This document shows, piece by piece, positions 22,201-33,254 of a stretch of DNA of 64,000 nt. Source of the stretch: Isoetes taiwanensis (lineage: Eukaryota; Streptophyta; Lycopodiopsida; Isoetales; Isoetaceae). The translations under genes were made by a program, and so were the position numbers. Location of the stretch: positions 18,061,382 through 18,125,381 of the forward strand of contig JAJEKV010000001.1 in the NCBI GenBank assembly GCA_021234155.1. Direction: 5' to 3'. How positions within the stretch are numbered: position 1 is the stretch's first letter; each line of letters opens with the position of its first letter. Under the pieces are notes generated by a model. That model was not told the DNA's origin and ran no database searches. It saw only the letters and a list, made by a program, of their open reading frames with translations.

Positions 22201-25200
22201 TTCGAATTCGTTCTTCCTCGTAAGCTCTCAACTCGTCACCAGTTAAAGCAACCTTTTTGCTGATGGTAACTTTAACAACCTTGGGAGGTGGTTCACTTTG
22301 CAACAACCGTGCTAAAGTTCCTAACTGCCAAACATTTAACATATTAATAGATACATCAAAAATGGTCTAAAGCAATGGACGCCATTATTTGATACCTGGC
22401 CTCTCTCAGTAAACAGTATCAGATTCCGGGGATCTGGAGCCCATTCGATAAAGAGATCCCTAGCAAAACCTGCTTCCAAACTTGCTGCGGATGCAAAGAC
22501 AACCTTCCAAAAAAAAAAAAAAGAGAAATTAATCTTCGTAGGTGCAATCTATAAAGCGAGACAGAAACTATGTTACAAAGCAATAACCTACTTTAGGCCC
22601 TGGTGGTAGTTCATCAAACTCCTTACGGCTATTGCACAGCTTGAGACATCTTGCAAATCATGTACAGGATAATCAGACACTTTAAGAAATATAGCAAGTA
22701 GCACAATAATGGTAGAAACATACTTAAGCAAGAAAGCATTATCCCGTGTATGCTCAAATGTCTTGGCAATTGAGTCACTCATCCACTCCAATAAACTCTT
22801 TGCAAACTCTATTGTGCTGTAGGAGACATAGGTTAATAAAGCCATTGGATAACTCAGCCGATGTTGGGTCCAATGCTGCATGTTTGAAACATGAGGAATA
22901 TCAATAACATATTCACAACAAAGACATGATAGCTTCTCTCATTCATCAACAGCCCCAAAAACACAATGAGATACCAGTTTCCAGTCCGGACTAAACCTGG
23001 ACCCCAGTGGCATAGTTGCACTAACATGAAGCATCCCAATTTCTCGTGTATTTATAATACTCTGGGAAGAAGAAGAGGAGGCTTGGACAAATTACAAGGC
23101 ATCTGCATGGCATCTTCCACTGCCCAGCATTATAAATGTAAGCCAGAAGCCATAAATTTGAGCCAGATTTGGCCCATTAGCGTTTTTAGAGGTCCACGTT
23201 GGATTTGGGAAAAAAAGTTAACTTCATAGGCAAAAAAAAACCCGTATTTCGGGGCACATTGCCTATCGGAGGCCCAAATTTCATTCCGTTTGACGTTGCA
23301 TTGCAATGTTTCGGTGCAACCATTGGAGAGTTGTCTCTCAAGAAAAAAATAGTGCAATGATCAGTTCATAATTAGTGTCCTCTTATATTTAAAAGACCTT
23401 ATGATCTCTCTATGAGGTATGATAATGATGGCATTTACCAGCCGATAATAGAAGATGCCAGCATGAAAAGCAACATGGCGCCTAGTTGTCAGTGCAAGGT
23501 AGATATTTTTATATGTTTCCGAAGTTAGGGTGCAGATTCTAAGTTTTCTTAGCGCATAGCTGTCATTTAATTGCTAGCTTTGCCTTAACACCTTTCAAGC
23601 TAGGAGGATGCCCAGATAATAAAGAACTAATTTCTTTATTCGTCTCATCATTTACGGATCTCTAGTAGATACTAATAAAATCTTTCTTCTTCCTATGTTA
23701 TGTTTTAGCCAATCTCACAAAATTAGTTAATATCCTTCAATGCCAATCAAGTTCATCCCCTTAATGCCTCCTAAAGGTCCAAATGCATGAGCCATAGCTT
23801 AAACCATTCCAATCATATAGAAAGGATACCAAATTGCTCACACCAGCACGAGAGCAATCATCAAGTGCCGGGAAAAAAAGCAGTGATGTTTCTATCCCTG
23901 TGGCTTTATATCATGGATAAATTTCCAGAATGCAGAATGCATATTGCATCCCTTGTGACGCTGTAAGCTCAATAATCAATTCTAAGGTAACGTACCTGCT
24001 CAAGATGCAATATAAGCTCCAAAACACGTCCTGCAGCTTCAACAGGCAGAAGCACGTTTCCATCCGCACGAAGGACCCTTAATATGACATCTACAATCCA
24101 GGGGAAACAGCACATGTTGATAAAAATGTAAATATCCCAACCAATATCCAGAAGCTGCTTACCAATAAATTCCTGATCTCGCTGCCTGCGTGAAGGTTGA
24201 GAATTCAAAGCATTGTATGCATCCGTTACAAGCACTGCAGGTCGAATAAACATTTCCAATACAGTGCCACTCAGGTGTCTGCAGTAATACACATGATATA
24301 CTTTTACTTGTTCTTAAAAATCAAACATCACCCCACTTGAGAGTAATCTGCTACTGTGTATCTAAGAATCCGTCTTCCCAATCTCATGATTTTTACATAG
24401 TATTTTACCTGTAAATGATTATAGAAAATACAACGTCATGGGGGCATTCCCATGAAATGAACAAATAGATTAAAAAAGAATGTGTTTCGTCAATGGCAAT
24501 GAATAAGTAGGCCAACTATCTGTGAAAAGCACAAAAACGTGGAGGAAAATGGCCTGAGAAGTGCTCTATGGGAGTGCAGCCCTACCTCCATATTTCATGT
24601 CACTTATGAAACATACTCTGCCAATGAATTGAACCATGCAGAAAATAAAGAACACAAATATGCAAATGAATAGAATGCTAAGAAAGGCAAAAAACAGATA
24701 TGCAAATAATGTGGGAATAAGCACAACGGAAGAAAGAAAAGAAAAGAAAAGAAGAAAAGGAAGGGAAGGAAGAAAAGGAGGGGGGAGGAGGGAGGGAGGG
24801 GCTAACATCTGTGACAGACCACATGGGTTATGAGACCAATTACTAGACTGCATAAGATGGAGACCAACTAAAATATTAAGACACTTCTTATTTCTTCCCA
24901 GCTATGGATGCAAAGTTTGAAGGTTCAACAAGCTACTGGTATTACAAAAACGCCATGAACAATCATTTTGGATTCATAAACTGGTAAAGCGGCATTTGGA
25001 AAACATGACTACCTTTCTTTCCGGTGGTTAAAATCAACTGCATAAATTATATCTTCAGTATCTTTGGTTATTTTCCAAATGGTCCCTCCTAACAAGTGCC
25101 CAGCTGCATAGGGAGTGATAGCTATTCCTTCACCTTTCCCTGGATTGAATAGAAGATTCAAAAATAGAACATGAAGATCCTCACAATTGTAAGAATAAAT

Positions 25201-26572
25201 GGACCTGATAGTGGCAAATGTTGTGAATATTTCAATTGTATAGTTGTTTCCTTCAGAAACGCCTTATCCACGTCATCCAAATTAAAAACGTCAAAGTTTG
25301 ATACAGCCTGCCAAAGTTATTATGTTTAAATTAATGTCCTCTTAAAATATAGAAACACCTACAAAATATATCAGTGGATGAATGCCCAATAACTTTATAT
25401 GTATCAAGAAATTGCTTTTATTCTGCATAAACGTAGAAACTACCGCCCCACACTGAAGATCAGAAAAGGTGTTGGCAAATCTTTCAAAAAACTATTGAGC
25501 TGTTTTAAACAACAACTTCTCAGCAGAAAAGAGAAAGGGGTTAATGTAGGGATTAGAAATGGATGGAGGATTTGTACACGTCATGCTCCTCAGGCAAAGC
25601 TAGCGAATAGTAGAAAGCATTATGCTGGCATGCCCCTAGTGGGTTTAGAAATGACCTGATGCCCAGTTTACTCCAAGAATTCTTGTCCTCCTTTAGATAT
25701 TTACCATTTTCAGTTTTTCTGAATAATTCTAATTTGGTTTTCATGCTCACATCTAAATTATTGAAACAAAGAATTTCTCTCTGATGAATCCAGATATTCT
25801 GGTTCTGAAAGTTCATCCGCTTTCCTTATTTCATAATAAGTAAAGCCTTTCATTCTAAGTTGCATGCTTGATAAATTTGCATCTCTGTATATAATGATGT
25901 TTTCTAATTCAAGGCTGCACATGTATTTGCCTTGCGAGAATTTATAAGTTCCTCTATCATATTAAACACGTACAGTTTCTCTTTTATTTTAAGTTGAAAT
26001 ATAAGATCAAACTGATAATCAACAAGCTATAGAGCCTAGAAATTACCCGTCTTGAAAGATAGTGATCATACATATACATTTGCCCCATCATGTGCACAGG
26101 ATGCGTACAGTAAACAGGTGCACAAAGACCTAGCTTCCCAACTGCATAGGGCAATGCACCAAGGTGAAGAGTGTCGGGATGAGAAAGCAAAACTGCATCA
26201 ATCGTGGGTGCAACACTGTATAGAAAACAGAGGTCGGAGGTGAAAAAATCCGTGTATTGTGATTTATTTCTAAGGATTGAAACCTTGCTCTAAACCCTAA
26301 ACCCTGCTGCAAAATGAAGATTAATGCTACGACAGAACAGGAGCTACATTGCAGTTGAAGATATTGAATAAATCATAAAAGCGCAGAATGGAATGATTCA
26401 AATGAAGACAAAAATGCAGAAACCTGGCAAGGGGTTGCAAGGTAGTAACGTCAAAGGAATCAGTCCAACCGCAATCGAGAAGGAATCGATAGTTGTCTAC
26501 TTGAAGCAGGTAACAGAGCGGGCCCTCTGAATGAGCTCCGCTTAATGGCGTAAGCTGAACACTAGTCCCCAT
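19279..26572 (-). CDS. CPSF100: Cleavage and polyadenylation specificity factor subunit CPSF100 (CPSF2), 18 exons
   Basis: This is the metallo-beta-lactamase/beta-CASP subunit of the mRNA 3'-end processing complex, the inactive partner of CPSF73. My exons are 26572-26424, 26215-26047, 25307-25205, 25139-25013, 24278-24163, 24090-23996, 22875-22724, 22649-22592, 22503-22396, 22324-22057, 21037-20844, 20485-20393, 20307-20209, 20129-19998, 19883-19839, 19763-19596, 19494-19441 and 19371-19279. Every intron is GT-AG, the joined frame has no stop, and it gives 740 residues; the Arabidopsis protein is about 739 (recalled). Landmarks are [18 protein letters not shown] at the start, [27 protein letters not shown] in place of the catalytic HxHx[26 protein letters not shown], a Glu-rich linker, [26 protein letters not shown] and the C-terminal [14 protein letters not shown]. 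The second Met at 26572 is the start; an upstream in-frame Met at 26635 is less likely by homology. Exon 8 and the exon 17/18 junction are the least certain. Confidence 0.96.
24728..24801. repeat. Homopurine tract ending in G-runs, in CPSF100 intron 4
   Basis: More than 70 bases of almost pure A/G on the plus strand change from GAAAAGAAAAG to GGAGGGGGGAGGAGGGAGGG. Four or more G-runs at the right end could form a quadruplex on the template strand of CPSF100; the transcript carries the pyrimidine complement. Confidence 0.8.
26291..26304. promoter_or_regulatory. Telo-box pair in first intron of CPSF100
   Basis: TAAACCCTAAACCCT lies about 270 bases inside the gene, in intron 1. AAACCCTAA telo-boxes are common near the start of plant housekeeping genes. 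The motif is short, so its function here is only suggested. Confidence 0.4.
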
Positions 26573-26677
26573 CGCCCTCCTCCGTCGGAACAACAGTTTT
26601 CGGGTTATTTTTCCATCCAATATGACCATATCCAACTAGGATGCAACGTTAGTCATCTTCTTTGCTGATGTGTTAGA

Positions 26678-26840
26678 CACGTGCCAGACACGTCCATTAC
26701 GGTGAACATTCTTTAATGACGTGGCATTGAAGTTTCTTAATTTAAGTAGCAATTTCTACGGGTGATTCTACATATGAAACATAAAAAATCCACGTAGGAC
26801 ACATTAAAGGAACAAAAAAACAAAATAGAGATCCACGTGG
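26678..26840. promoter_or_regulatory. Cluster of ACGT-core boxes upstream of CPSF100
   Basis: Five ACGT cores lie 100-270 bases before the start codon: a G-box CACGTG at 26678, ACACGTCC near 26688, GACGTGGC at 26718, CCACGTAG near 26790 and a palindromic CCACGTGG at 26833. In plants such sites bind bZIP and bHLH factors. The density is well above chance for this AT-rich stretch. The transcription start is unknown. Confidence 0.45.
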
Positions 26841-27724
26841 CAATATTTGAGCAAGGGACACATATATTATTTTTAGGGCCAGCCAATATTGGCTGTCCTT
26901 TAAAAAAAACTACGTAAGTATTTTTAATTAACTTCCACTCAAGTACTTTTTGACATGGCAAAATTATATTGGGCAATTAATTAAAATTAAATATTTTAAA
27001 GTCCTAGTCGAATCTCACCCCCTTTCTCATAAGGAATTTATTGTCCATATGGATGAATTAGGGTGCATTAGGGCCCAGATTCCACTATCCCTGCAGTAAT
27101 TGTAGGGATCGAATCAAAAGCAACAAATGCGCATGTGACACTACTGTCGATGTTCCATCGCAGGGTGGAAGCTCATGATCTGGCGACAAATAGAGAATTT
27201 TATGAACGGAGGACCTTGCACGGAGGATGCCTGAAGATTTGCCACCTAGGATGACCAAAGCTTCGATAAGCAACCTGCTGGTCTGCAATGGAATGTAAAT
27301 TGTATCAGTTAGCCCTGATTTGCCCCCTATTTCTTCCCAACAAGTCTAGAAACTAGTGGAATCTTGGATTGAGTGTGTTGTTTCTCCACAATGTACTCCT
27401 GGCTATTTATCCGGATACTTGGAATAAGTTGCAGAGCCAAGCATTTCATTTAGCATCAGGATGGTTGTTGTGGTTTATCTGAAAGTGCAGGAGATTGTGT
27501 GTCTTTCAGGGTTTGGATATTCCTCCTGCAGTTGTCCTCCAGGACGCATAAACTATAATTGCTAAGGCCTATCATTGCTCTTCGCTTGCTCCTGCCAAGC
27601 GACAGTTGATATTTGAGTTCCATTTGAGTGTGTTGTCTTATGCATAGGCTGGTGGTTCTACTCAGTGGATCATGATTATCCTCTGAGATTTTATTCCCCC
27701 CGTGTATTTGTATCTGGCTTTTGG
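26841..27724. other. Intergenic sequence between CPSF100 and the transposon nest
   Basis: No recognisable gene. A 67-residue open frame on the minus strand (27288-27085) has no family I know. The stretch probably holds the distal CPSF100 promoter and old transposon debris. Confidence 0.4.
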
Positions 27725-27864
27725 TGTATTAATTTTGAGGTGATACAATATGATCATTGTAGAAGGCTTGAAGCAAATATCGATTTTGCATTGTTATGCA
27801 TATGTTTATGGAAGTTAAATTATCTTGTTGTGTTTTGAATGCTTGTTATCTAATAAATCTTACA
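27725..27864 (+). repeat. 5' LTR of the outer Copia element (140 bp)
   Basis: TG...CA ends. It aligns to 44647-44826 except for about 40 bases missing here, including the TATATA run and flanks at 44735-44775. The primer-binding site follows two bases later. Confidence 0.75.
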
Positions 27865-27865
27865 T

Positions 27866-27877
27866 TGGTATCAGAGC
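27866..27877 (+). promoter_or_regulatory. Primer-binding site for initiator Met-tRNA (Copia)
   Basis: TGGTATCAGAGC, the standard Ty1/Copia primer site complementary to the 3' end of the initiator Met tRNA. It lies directly after the 27725-27864 LTR and fixes that element's orientation as plus. Confidence 0.85.
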
Positions 27878-27888
27878 AGGTTGAGATT

Positions 27889-28047
27889 ACATTATGGCAA
27901 GCAGATTTGGTTAAAACAGCAGTCATGATACAAAACACCTTGCCATCAGTGAGTATAGGAGGAAAATGTCCAGAACAAATGTGGTCAGGAAGATTGCCTA
28001 ACTATGAAAAGTTCAAGGTATTTGGATGTCTAGGATACACATGCTAA
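27889..28047 (+). pseudogene. Copia integrase C-terminal fragment
   Basis: The frame reads ...ADLVKTAVMIQNTLPSV, PEQMWSGRLPNYEKFKVFG and CLGYTC, matching the region after the integrase core of Copia polyproteins (compare the younger element, AVVVQNILPTSSI...GCLAYVHVP). It breaks at 28047, and the continuation resumes at 34811. Everything between the primer site and this point of the polyprotein has been deleted. Confidence 0.85.
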
Positions 28048-28087
28048 TCTGCCACCAAAGGATATTTGGAAAGAGAATAGTTTCACA
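28043..28087 (+). repeat. Short direct repeat at the left edge of the tRNA-Leu insertion
   Basis: GCTAATCTGCCACCAAAGGA and the following 25 bases recur at 34767-34810. Read in Copia frame they encode ANLPPKD-WKEN-F, so this is native integrase-linker sequence duplicated around the inserted segment. Confidence 0.7.
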
Positions 28088-28137
28088 CGTACTCAAGAGT
28101 ACTGATGAAAGAGATCTACTATAAAAGCACTAGTTAC

Positions 28138-28217
28138 GTTGAGATGGTCGAGTTGGTCTAAGGCGTCAGATTCAAGTTCTGGTCCGAAAGGGATGTGTTC
28201 AAATCTCGTTCTCAACA
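28138..28217 (+). tRNA. tRNA-Leu(CAA)-like gene, probably decayed
   Basis: An 80-base cloverleaf with a perfect 7-bp acceptor stem (GTTGAGA with TCTCAAC), a D arm with GTCGAGTTGGTCTAAGG, a CAA anticodon in the loop TTCAAGT, a variable arm GGTCCGAAAGGG and a T loop TTCAAAT. The T stem has one mismatch, and the anticodon stem starts with a T-G pair. It derives from the common plant nuclear tRNA-Leu family (recalled). It lies in a segment duplicated at 34480-34650 inside a broken retrotransposon, so it is more likely a fossil or a transposed copy than an active gene. Confidence 0.6.
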
Positions 28218-28592
28218 TAATATTCATACTTCTGTGCATAGACTGCATCCATCTTAGCAGCTTGTGCTCTCGCCAACTACATTATTATTGATCTAGCTGC
28301 ATTTTGGATTCCCAAGGGTTGCACACCTCAACATTGTCAAAACATGTCAATCACAACTTCAAATGCTAAATTTAATTTTTAGCAATACACGTTCAATAGA
28401 TTAAATGAATATTTAGAAATTTTGTTTAATTCAAGCGCAATAAAAATTGTCTCTTCCAAGAATTTGACTTGTTCTCTCGCAGTCATGTCACTGGTGCCCT
28501 ATTTGGTTATTAACTCATTTGTTATAAATTGATGTTTTTCAAAACTTCATGAAGGAAAACATCAATAAGAATCTTCAAATGGACTTACTATT

Positions 28593-28667
28593 GACCGCAA
28601 TGGGAATTGAACCGACAACCTTTTTATCCAAAGTCAAACACGCTAATGCACTGCGCTTTGTAGCCCC
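28593..28667 (-). tRNA. Degenerate tRNA-like sequence
   Basis: On the minus strand a 75-base stretch shows a D-arm-like AGCGCAGTGCATTAGCG, a possible anticodon loop CTTTGGA and a T-arm-like GTCGGTTCAATTCCC. The acceptor ends do not pair well. It may be a decayed tRNA, possibly of organelle type, or chance. Confidence 0.25.
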
Positions 28668-28803
28668 ATTAGTGTTGGTCTAAGTCAAGTTCTATTATTG
28701 ATGAAAGCTTATCAACAAAGCTATTACAAAGGATTATGGCATAGCACACAAGATCTCAACTCTAAAGATGCATAACATGCATGCATCTTAGTGATCCATT
28801 GCC

Positions 28804-28808
28804 ACAAA
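28804..28808. repeat. Target-site duplication of the inner Copia (left)
   Basis: ACAAA, repeated at 34443-34447 on the other side of the element. Confidence 0.85.
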
Positions 28809-29395
28809 TGAAGGAAAAATTCTAGACAATTATGCTTCTAACTTCTTGATTCTACTTAGAAACGACCAAGGAATACATAGTCACTATAATTTCAATTTTA
28901 TCAATGACCATAGACTGCTACAGTAAAAACACTATTCATTTGGTATGGCTTCGAATACTGTAGCAATCAACAATTGATCCCCGAGAGCCCAAGCTTCATT
29001 GATAATATCTGATCGGCAATTAACAATCCAAGAGCCTTTGCTTAGACGAATTCTCCTTGTATTTATACTGATCAATCCAGCTCATGCCGGACCGATCTCT
29101 GAGTTGCCGGACCGATCGCTCAGCTGATCCGGAAAGGCCCAATATGGCACCATCCGATTGCTTCATATAATAAGCAATATCCTTCAAGAATAGAACCTCC
29201 AAATATAACTTAACCTTTTTCGCATGGTTAAATCAAACCTTTAGAGATATTCAGCTCACCCTTCAAAACCTTAGCTTATGCAACGAGTTTAAAGGTTTGA
29301 TTCTCCAAATGGTTCGTCTAAGGATTATGATCTTATCTTAGATCATATGCTACACCATTGCATCAATATTACATGATCTCCCTTCTTTTCTCACA
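28809..29395 (-). repeat. 3' LTR of the inner Copia (587 bp)
   Basis: Identical to 33856-34442 except for five C/T differences. The adjacent interior (minus strand) has the polypurine tract GAAGGGGAAG. Confidence 0.95.
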
Positions 29396-29405
29396 TACTT
29401 CCCCT

Positions 29406-29910
29406 TCATGTAATATTACCTGACTTGCAGCACTGTATAGCACTTCTGTCTTTTTCAAATCTACTAACAGGCAAAGCTTTGGTCAGTATGTCTGCTAATT
29501 GTTCATCAGACTGTATATAAGTCAACTGCAACACCTTTTGAGAGACCAAATCTCTGATAAAGTGTAACTCCAATTCAATATGTTTTGTTCTTTCATGAAG
29601 GACAGAATTTTTAGTCATTGCTATGCAGCTTGTACTATCACAGAACAAGATTGTTGGCAAACTTTGGCAGCATCCCAACTCATTCAAAAGTCTTCTTTCC
29701 CATACAATCTCTTTAGCAATCAAGCAAGCTGAGTTATATTCTGCTTCTGCAGTTGATAGAGCTATGTTGTCTTGCTTTTTACATTTCCATGACACTGGTG
29801 CACCTCCAAGTATTGTTATGTATCCTGAGGTAGATTTCCTCTGATCTAAATCCCCTCCCCAGTCAGCATCACAAAATGCTTTGAGAATCATGTCATCTGA
29901 ATTATATTTT
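29406..29910 (-). pseudogene. Inner Copia RNase H, 3' part
   Basis: LKAFCDADWGGDLDQRKST (first Asp), APVSWKCKKQDNIALSTAEAEY (Glu), LFCDSTSCIAM (Asp) and ERTKHIELELHFIRD are the standard Copia RNase H motifs. The domain continues upstream across the MITE: the codons for FGIK at 30233 join YNSDDM here once the MITE and one copy of the AAAA duplication are removed. Confidence 0.9.
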
Positions 29911-30232
29911 GGGTGAAAGCATGCTAGGGTGTACCATCTAAAGTACTTTTTAGGGAGTGCAAAACTACCCAGAAAAGTACCCAGCACTGGGTACTGGGAA
30001 CTTGCATAAATGCTGCAATAAATAATAAATTTGAGAGTTAATTCATTTATATTAGTCTCTAATAGTATTGTTATCCTCTAATACTATAGATTGACATGTT
30101 ATTGACCTTCAATTCAAAAAATTTCGATTGATTTTAATGGAAAGAGAAAACAGAAAGTACCAGTTTTAAAAGTACCCAGTGTAGGTACTTTTGAGGGTTC
30201 CAAAAGTGGTACACCGTAGCATGCTTTTACCC
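29911..30232. mobile_element. MITE of 322 bp inside the Copia RNase H
   Basis: Terminal inverted repeats of about 26 bp start GGGTGAAAGCATGCTA and GGGTAAAAGCATGCTA (rc of the right end), with GGTGTACCA shared further in. Subterminal repeats of AAAGTACCCAG lie inside. The target duplication is TTTT (3 or 4 bp). There is no coding capacity. Superfamily not determined. Confidence 0.88.
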
Positions 30233-31403
30233 TTTTATCCCAAAGTCCATTGTGCCTTTCAAATACCTTAATATTCTCTTAGCTGCAATCCAATGTGTCC
30301 TTCCAGGGTTATGATTGTATCTGCTCAGCATATTTACTGCAAATCCTATATCAGGTCTGGTACAATTGGCTACATATGATAAACATCCTATTAAAGACAT
30401 ATATGGTACATCTTCCATTTGTTTTCTTTCTTCTTCACTTTGTGGACACAGGTGCTTTGATATTTTGAGTCCAGAGATCATTGGAGTGGCAGCCACATTG
30501 CAGTCCTTCATTCCAAACTTCTCAAGCATATTTTCAATCTGCCCTCTTTGGCTCAATGCTATAGTTTTGTTTTTTCTATCTCTCAACACCTCTATTCCCA
30601 AAAATCTTTTTAATTCCCCAAGATCCGTCATCTTAAAGCGTTTAATCAGCAAACTTTTACAGTGCTCCAATATATTTTTCCCATTTGCTACCATTATATT
30701 ATCGTCCACATACAAAGCTATCATACACCAATCTTTTCCAGCTTTGTATTTATATAAATTCCCATCACATTTCAACTTCTGAAAACCTTGCTCTTGCAAG
30801 TAATTATTCATGCATTTGTACCATTCACGAGGCGACTGTTTTAGCCCATATACAGCTCTCTTCAGCTTCCAGACCTTCCCTTCACCTATTTCAAAACCTG
30901 GAGCTTGCTTAAGGTATATCTCTTCTTCAAGTTTTGCATTTAGAAAGGCAGTGCTCACGTCCATATGATGTAATTCAAGGTCATGTGCATTAGCCATGGC
31001 TAACAAAATCCTCAAGCTGTTCAATTTGACTAATGGTGAGAATGTCTCATCAAAGTTCTGTCCCCTTTTTTACTAATCTTGCCTTGAATTTCTTTAGTCT
31101 GCCATCATTGCTTGGCTTTATTCTAAAAATCCACTTACTTCCTATTACATTCTTTCCTTCAGGTCTGTCAACTACTTCATAAGTCTCTGTTCTTTTGAAG
31201 GCATCCATTTCATCTTGCATTGCTTCCAGCCAAAAGTTCGAATCTCTACTATTTATAGCCTCCAAATAACTCTTCGGCACTGCTGTATTTTCTAAAAGCA
31301 AAATATCAAAGATATTATGAACTTCTAGCGCATATGCATGCAGCCTTCTACTTTTCCCATGTTCATCTCTTCCAAGCTTTTTAAGCATCGATTTGTTTTC
31401 CTC
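30227..31403 (-). pseudogene. Inner Copia reverse transcriptase
   Basis: Two frames overlap a frameshift near 31050. The first (31388-31050) has NFWLEAMQDEMDAF and GSKWIFRIKPSNDG. The second (31024-30227) has LHHMDVSTAFLNAKLEEEIY, VYGLKQSPREWY and the active-site box IALYVDDNIMVANG, then ALSQRGQIENMLEKFGM and IGCLSYVANCTRPDIGFAV. All are characteristic Copia RT motifs. The frame runs into the MITE at 30232. Confidence 0.93.
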
Positions 31404-32510
31404 TCACAGAATTTGGGCTTCAGTTCTTTTACCTTTTCTTGCAGGTTGATCAGTGGGAAGATCTTGTGCTATGATTGGAGTATTCTCGAGTCCAGCATCA
31501 TCACCTTGTCCAGCATCACCAACTTGTTCTTTACTACTATCTTCAGTATCAGCTTCCATATCGTCCTCTTCAACATCACTCGAGTCATCCAAAAAACTTA
31601 TTTTATCTTCTGCCTTTTTTATTTCCTTGGGAATTTCTCTGATCTCATTTTTCTCCTCCTTTTCAGCCATGTCATAGGTATTAACCTTAGGAATCCTTTT
31701 GTAGAATTCTTCTTCATTAAAGACAACATCTCTGCTCACTAGTATTTTTCTTTGAGCTGGATCATACAATCTGTACCCCTTCAAATTTGAATCATATCCT
31801 ACCAAGTAGGAGATATATGCTCTGTCATCCAATTTTTGCCTTAATTGCTCGGGAACATGAACATAAGCCAGGCAGCCATAAGTCCTCAACTCATTGTAAC
31901 TTGGAGTTTTCCCTGTCCAAAACATCTCTGGTATTCCACCCTGAATACTAGATGTTGGCAGAATATTTTGAACAACTACAGCAGTCCTTAAAGCTTCATC
32001 CCATACATAATTAGGTAATCTAGAAAACTTCAACATGGATCTCACAGCATTAAGCAAAGTCCTGTTCTTTCTCTCAGCCACTCCATTTTGTTGGGGGGAA
32101 TATCTGCAGGTTAATTGTCTCCTAATTCCACGGTTAGCACAAAATGTTTTGAATTCACTTGACAAATACTCACCTCCTCTGTCAGATCTTATGCATTTGA
32201 CCTTTCTTCCTATCTCCAGTTGAGCTTCTGCTACAAACATTTTTAGAGCTTCAAAAGCTTGATCTTTAGTCTTCAAAAGATAACATTTCGTTCTTCTGCT
32301 AAAATCATCAATAAACGTCATGAAAAATCTATTTCTTGCCATGCTTGTTATGTTCAAAGGCCCACAGAGATCTGTGTGAACCAGATCCAATAATCCCTTT
32401 GCCCTTTTGAATGTTCTTCTGAAGGGTAACCTTGCCTGCTTGCCAAGCATGCATCCTCTTTGTATGACACAACCGTGTATGCCAAGTTTTAATAGTAGCA
32501 CATTCAACAC
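31404..32510 (-). pseudogene. Inner Copia integrase
   Basis: The 368-residue frame contains the integrase core: DLVHTDLCGPL (first Asp), CIRSDRGGEYLS (second Asp) and QQNGVAERKNRTLL (catalytic Glu). It is followed by the KLDDRAYISYLVGYD region and an acidic linker. The preceding zinc-finger part (WHTRLCHTKRMH) is in the upstream frame, so there is a frameshift near 32480. The frame ends in an in-frame TGA (31406-31404), and the RT frame continues directly after it. Confidence 0.93.
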
Positions 32511-33225
32511 TGTTCAAACTTACAGGTTGCTCATATTCAAGGCCAAACAACTTGCCAACTCTTTTGCCAATAAATTTTATTTCATTATTGAGAAAGATTT
32601 TACAATCAAGTCTTTCAAAGACCACCTTATATCCAAGGTCAACTAATTGGCAAATGGAAATCAAGTTCCTTACAAGTCCAGGCACACAAAGCACATCTCT
32701 AAGCTTAATAGCTTTCCCATCTAGATCAAACAGTTCTAACACTCCTGAGTCTTCTATTTTTTGCAAAGCACCATCACCTAATTGCACATGACCAGCTCCA
32801 GCTCCCTTACATTCTTTGAGCAACCTTGAGTCACATGTCACTGTTTTTTCAGCTCCCGAATCTAAAATCATAAACTTGTTATAGTTCTTGGTTAGCTCAT
32901 TAGAAACAGAACAAATCTGATCAGATCTTACCTCTGTTGTTTCATCAGTTTCATCCTCTTCACTTGAATTGGCTTCCACAATGTTCATCTCGAGGTTTCT
33001 TCCTCTCACGCCACTATTTGTTTTGACAAAGGAGCCTCGATTATTTGAGTATCTCTCCTTGCTTTTCCCCTTTTCAGAAGTCCCCTTTGGACTAGGACAA
33101 CTTGCTGCCATGTGGCCTTTGCCATCACAGTTAAAGCATCTAATGCTTTTCCCTGCATTAGGACATTCAGCCTTAAAGTGTCCATACTTATTACAACTGT
33201 AGCATGGATTTGGATTGCATGCTCT
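32511..33225 (-). pseudogene. Inner Copia zinc knuckles and protease
   Basis: Two CCHC knuckles (CYSCNKYGHFKAEC and CFNCDGKGHMAASC) are followed by the aspartic protease motif FMILDSGAEKTVTCDSRLL, LGDG and LRDVLCVPGLVRNLISI. The frame then leads into the integrase HHCC region. The segment is offset by one frameshift from the upstream gag near 33255. Confidence 0.9.
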
Positions 33226-33254
33226 TTTATACGTCCAACATTTCTTAGCAAGGT

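Noticed and set aside
26572-26635. Upstream in-frame ATG at 26635 as the CPSF100 start
   Set aside because: CPSF100 proteins of plants begin MGTSVQ, which matches the ATG at 26572; the 21 extra residues have no counterpart I know.
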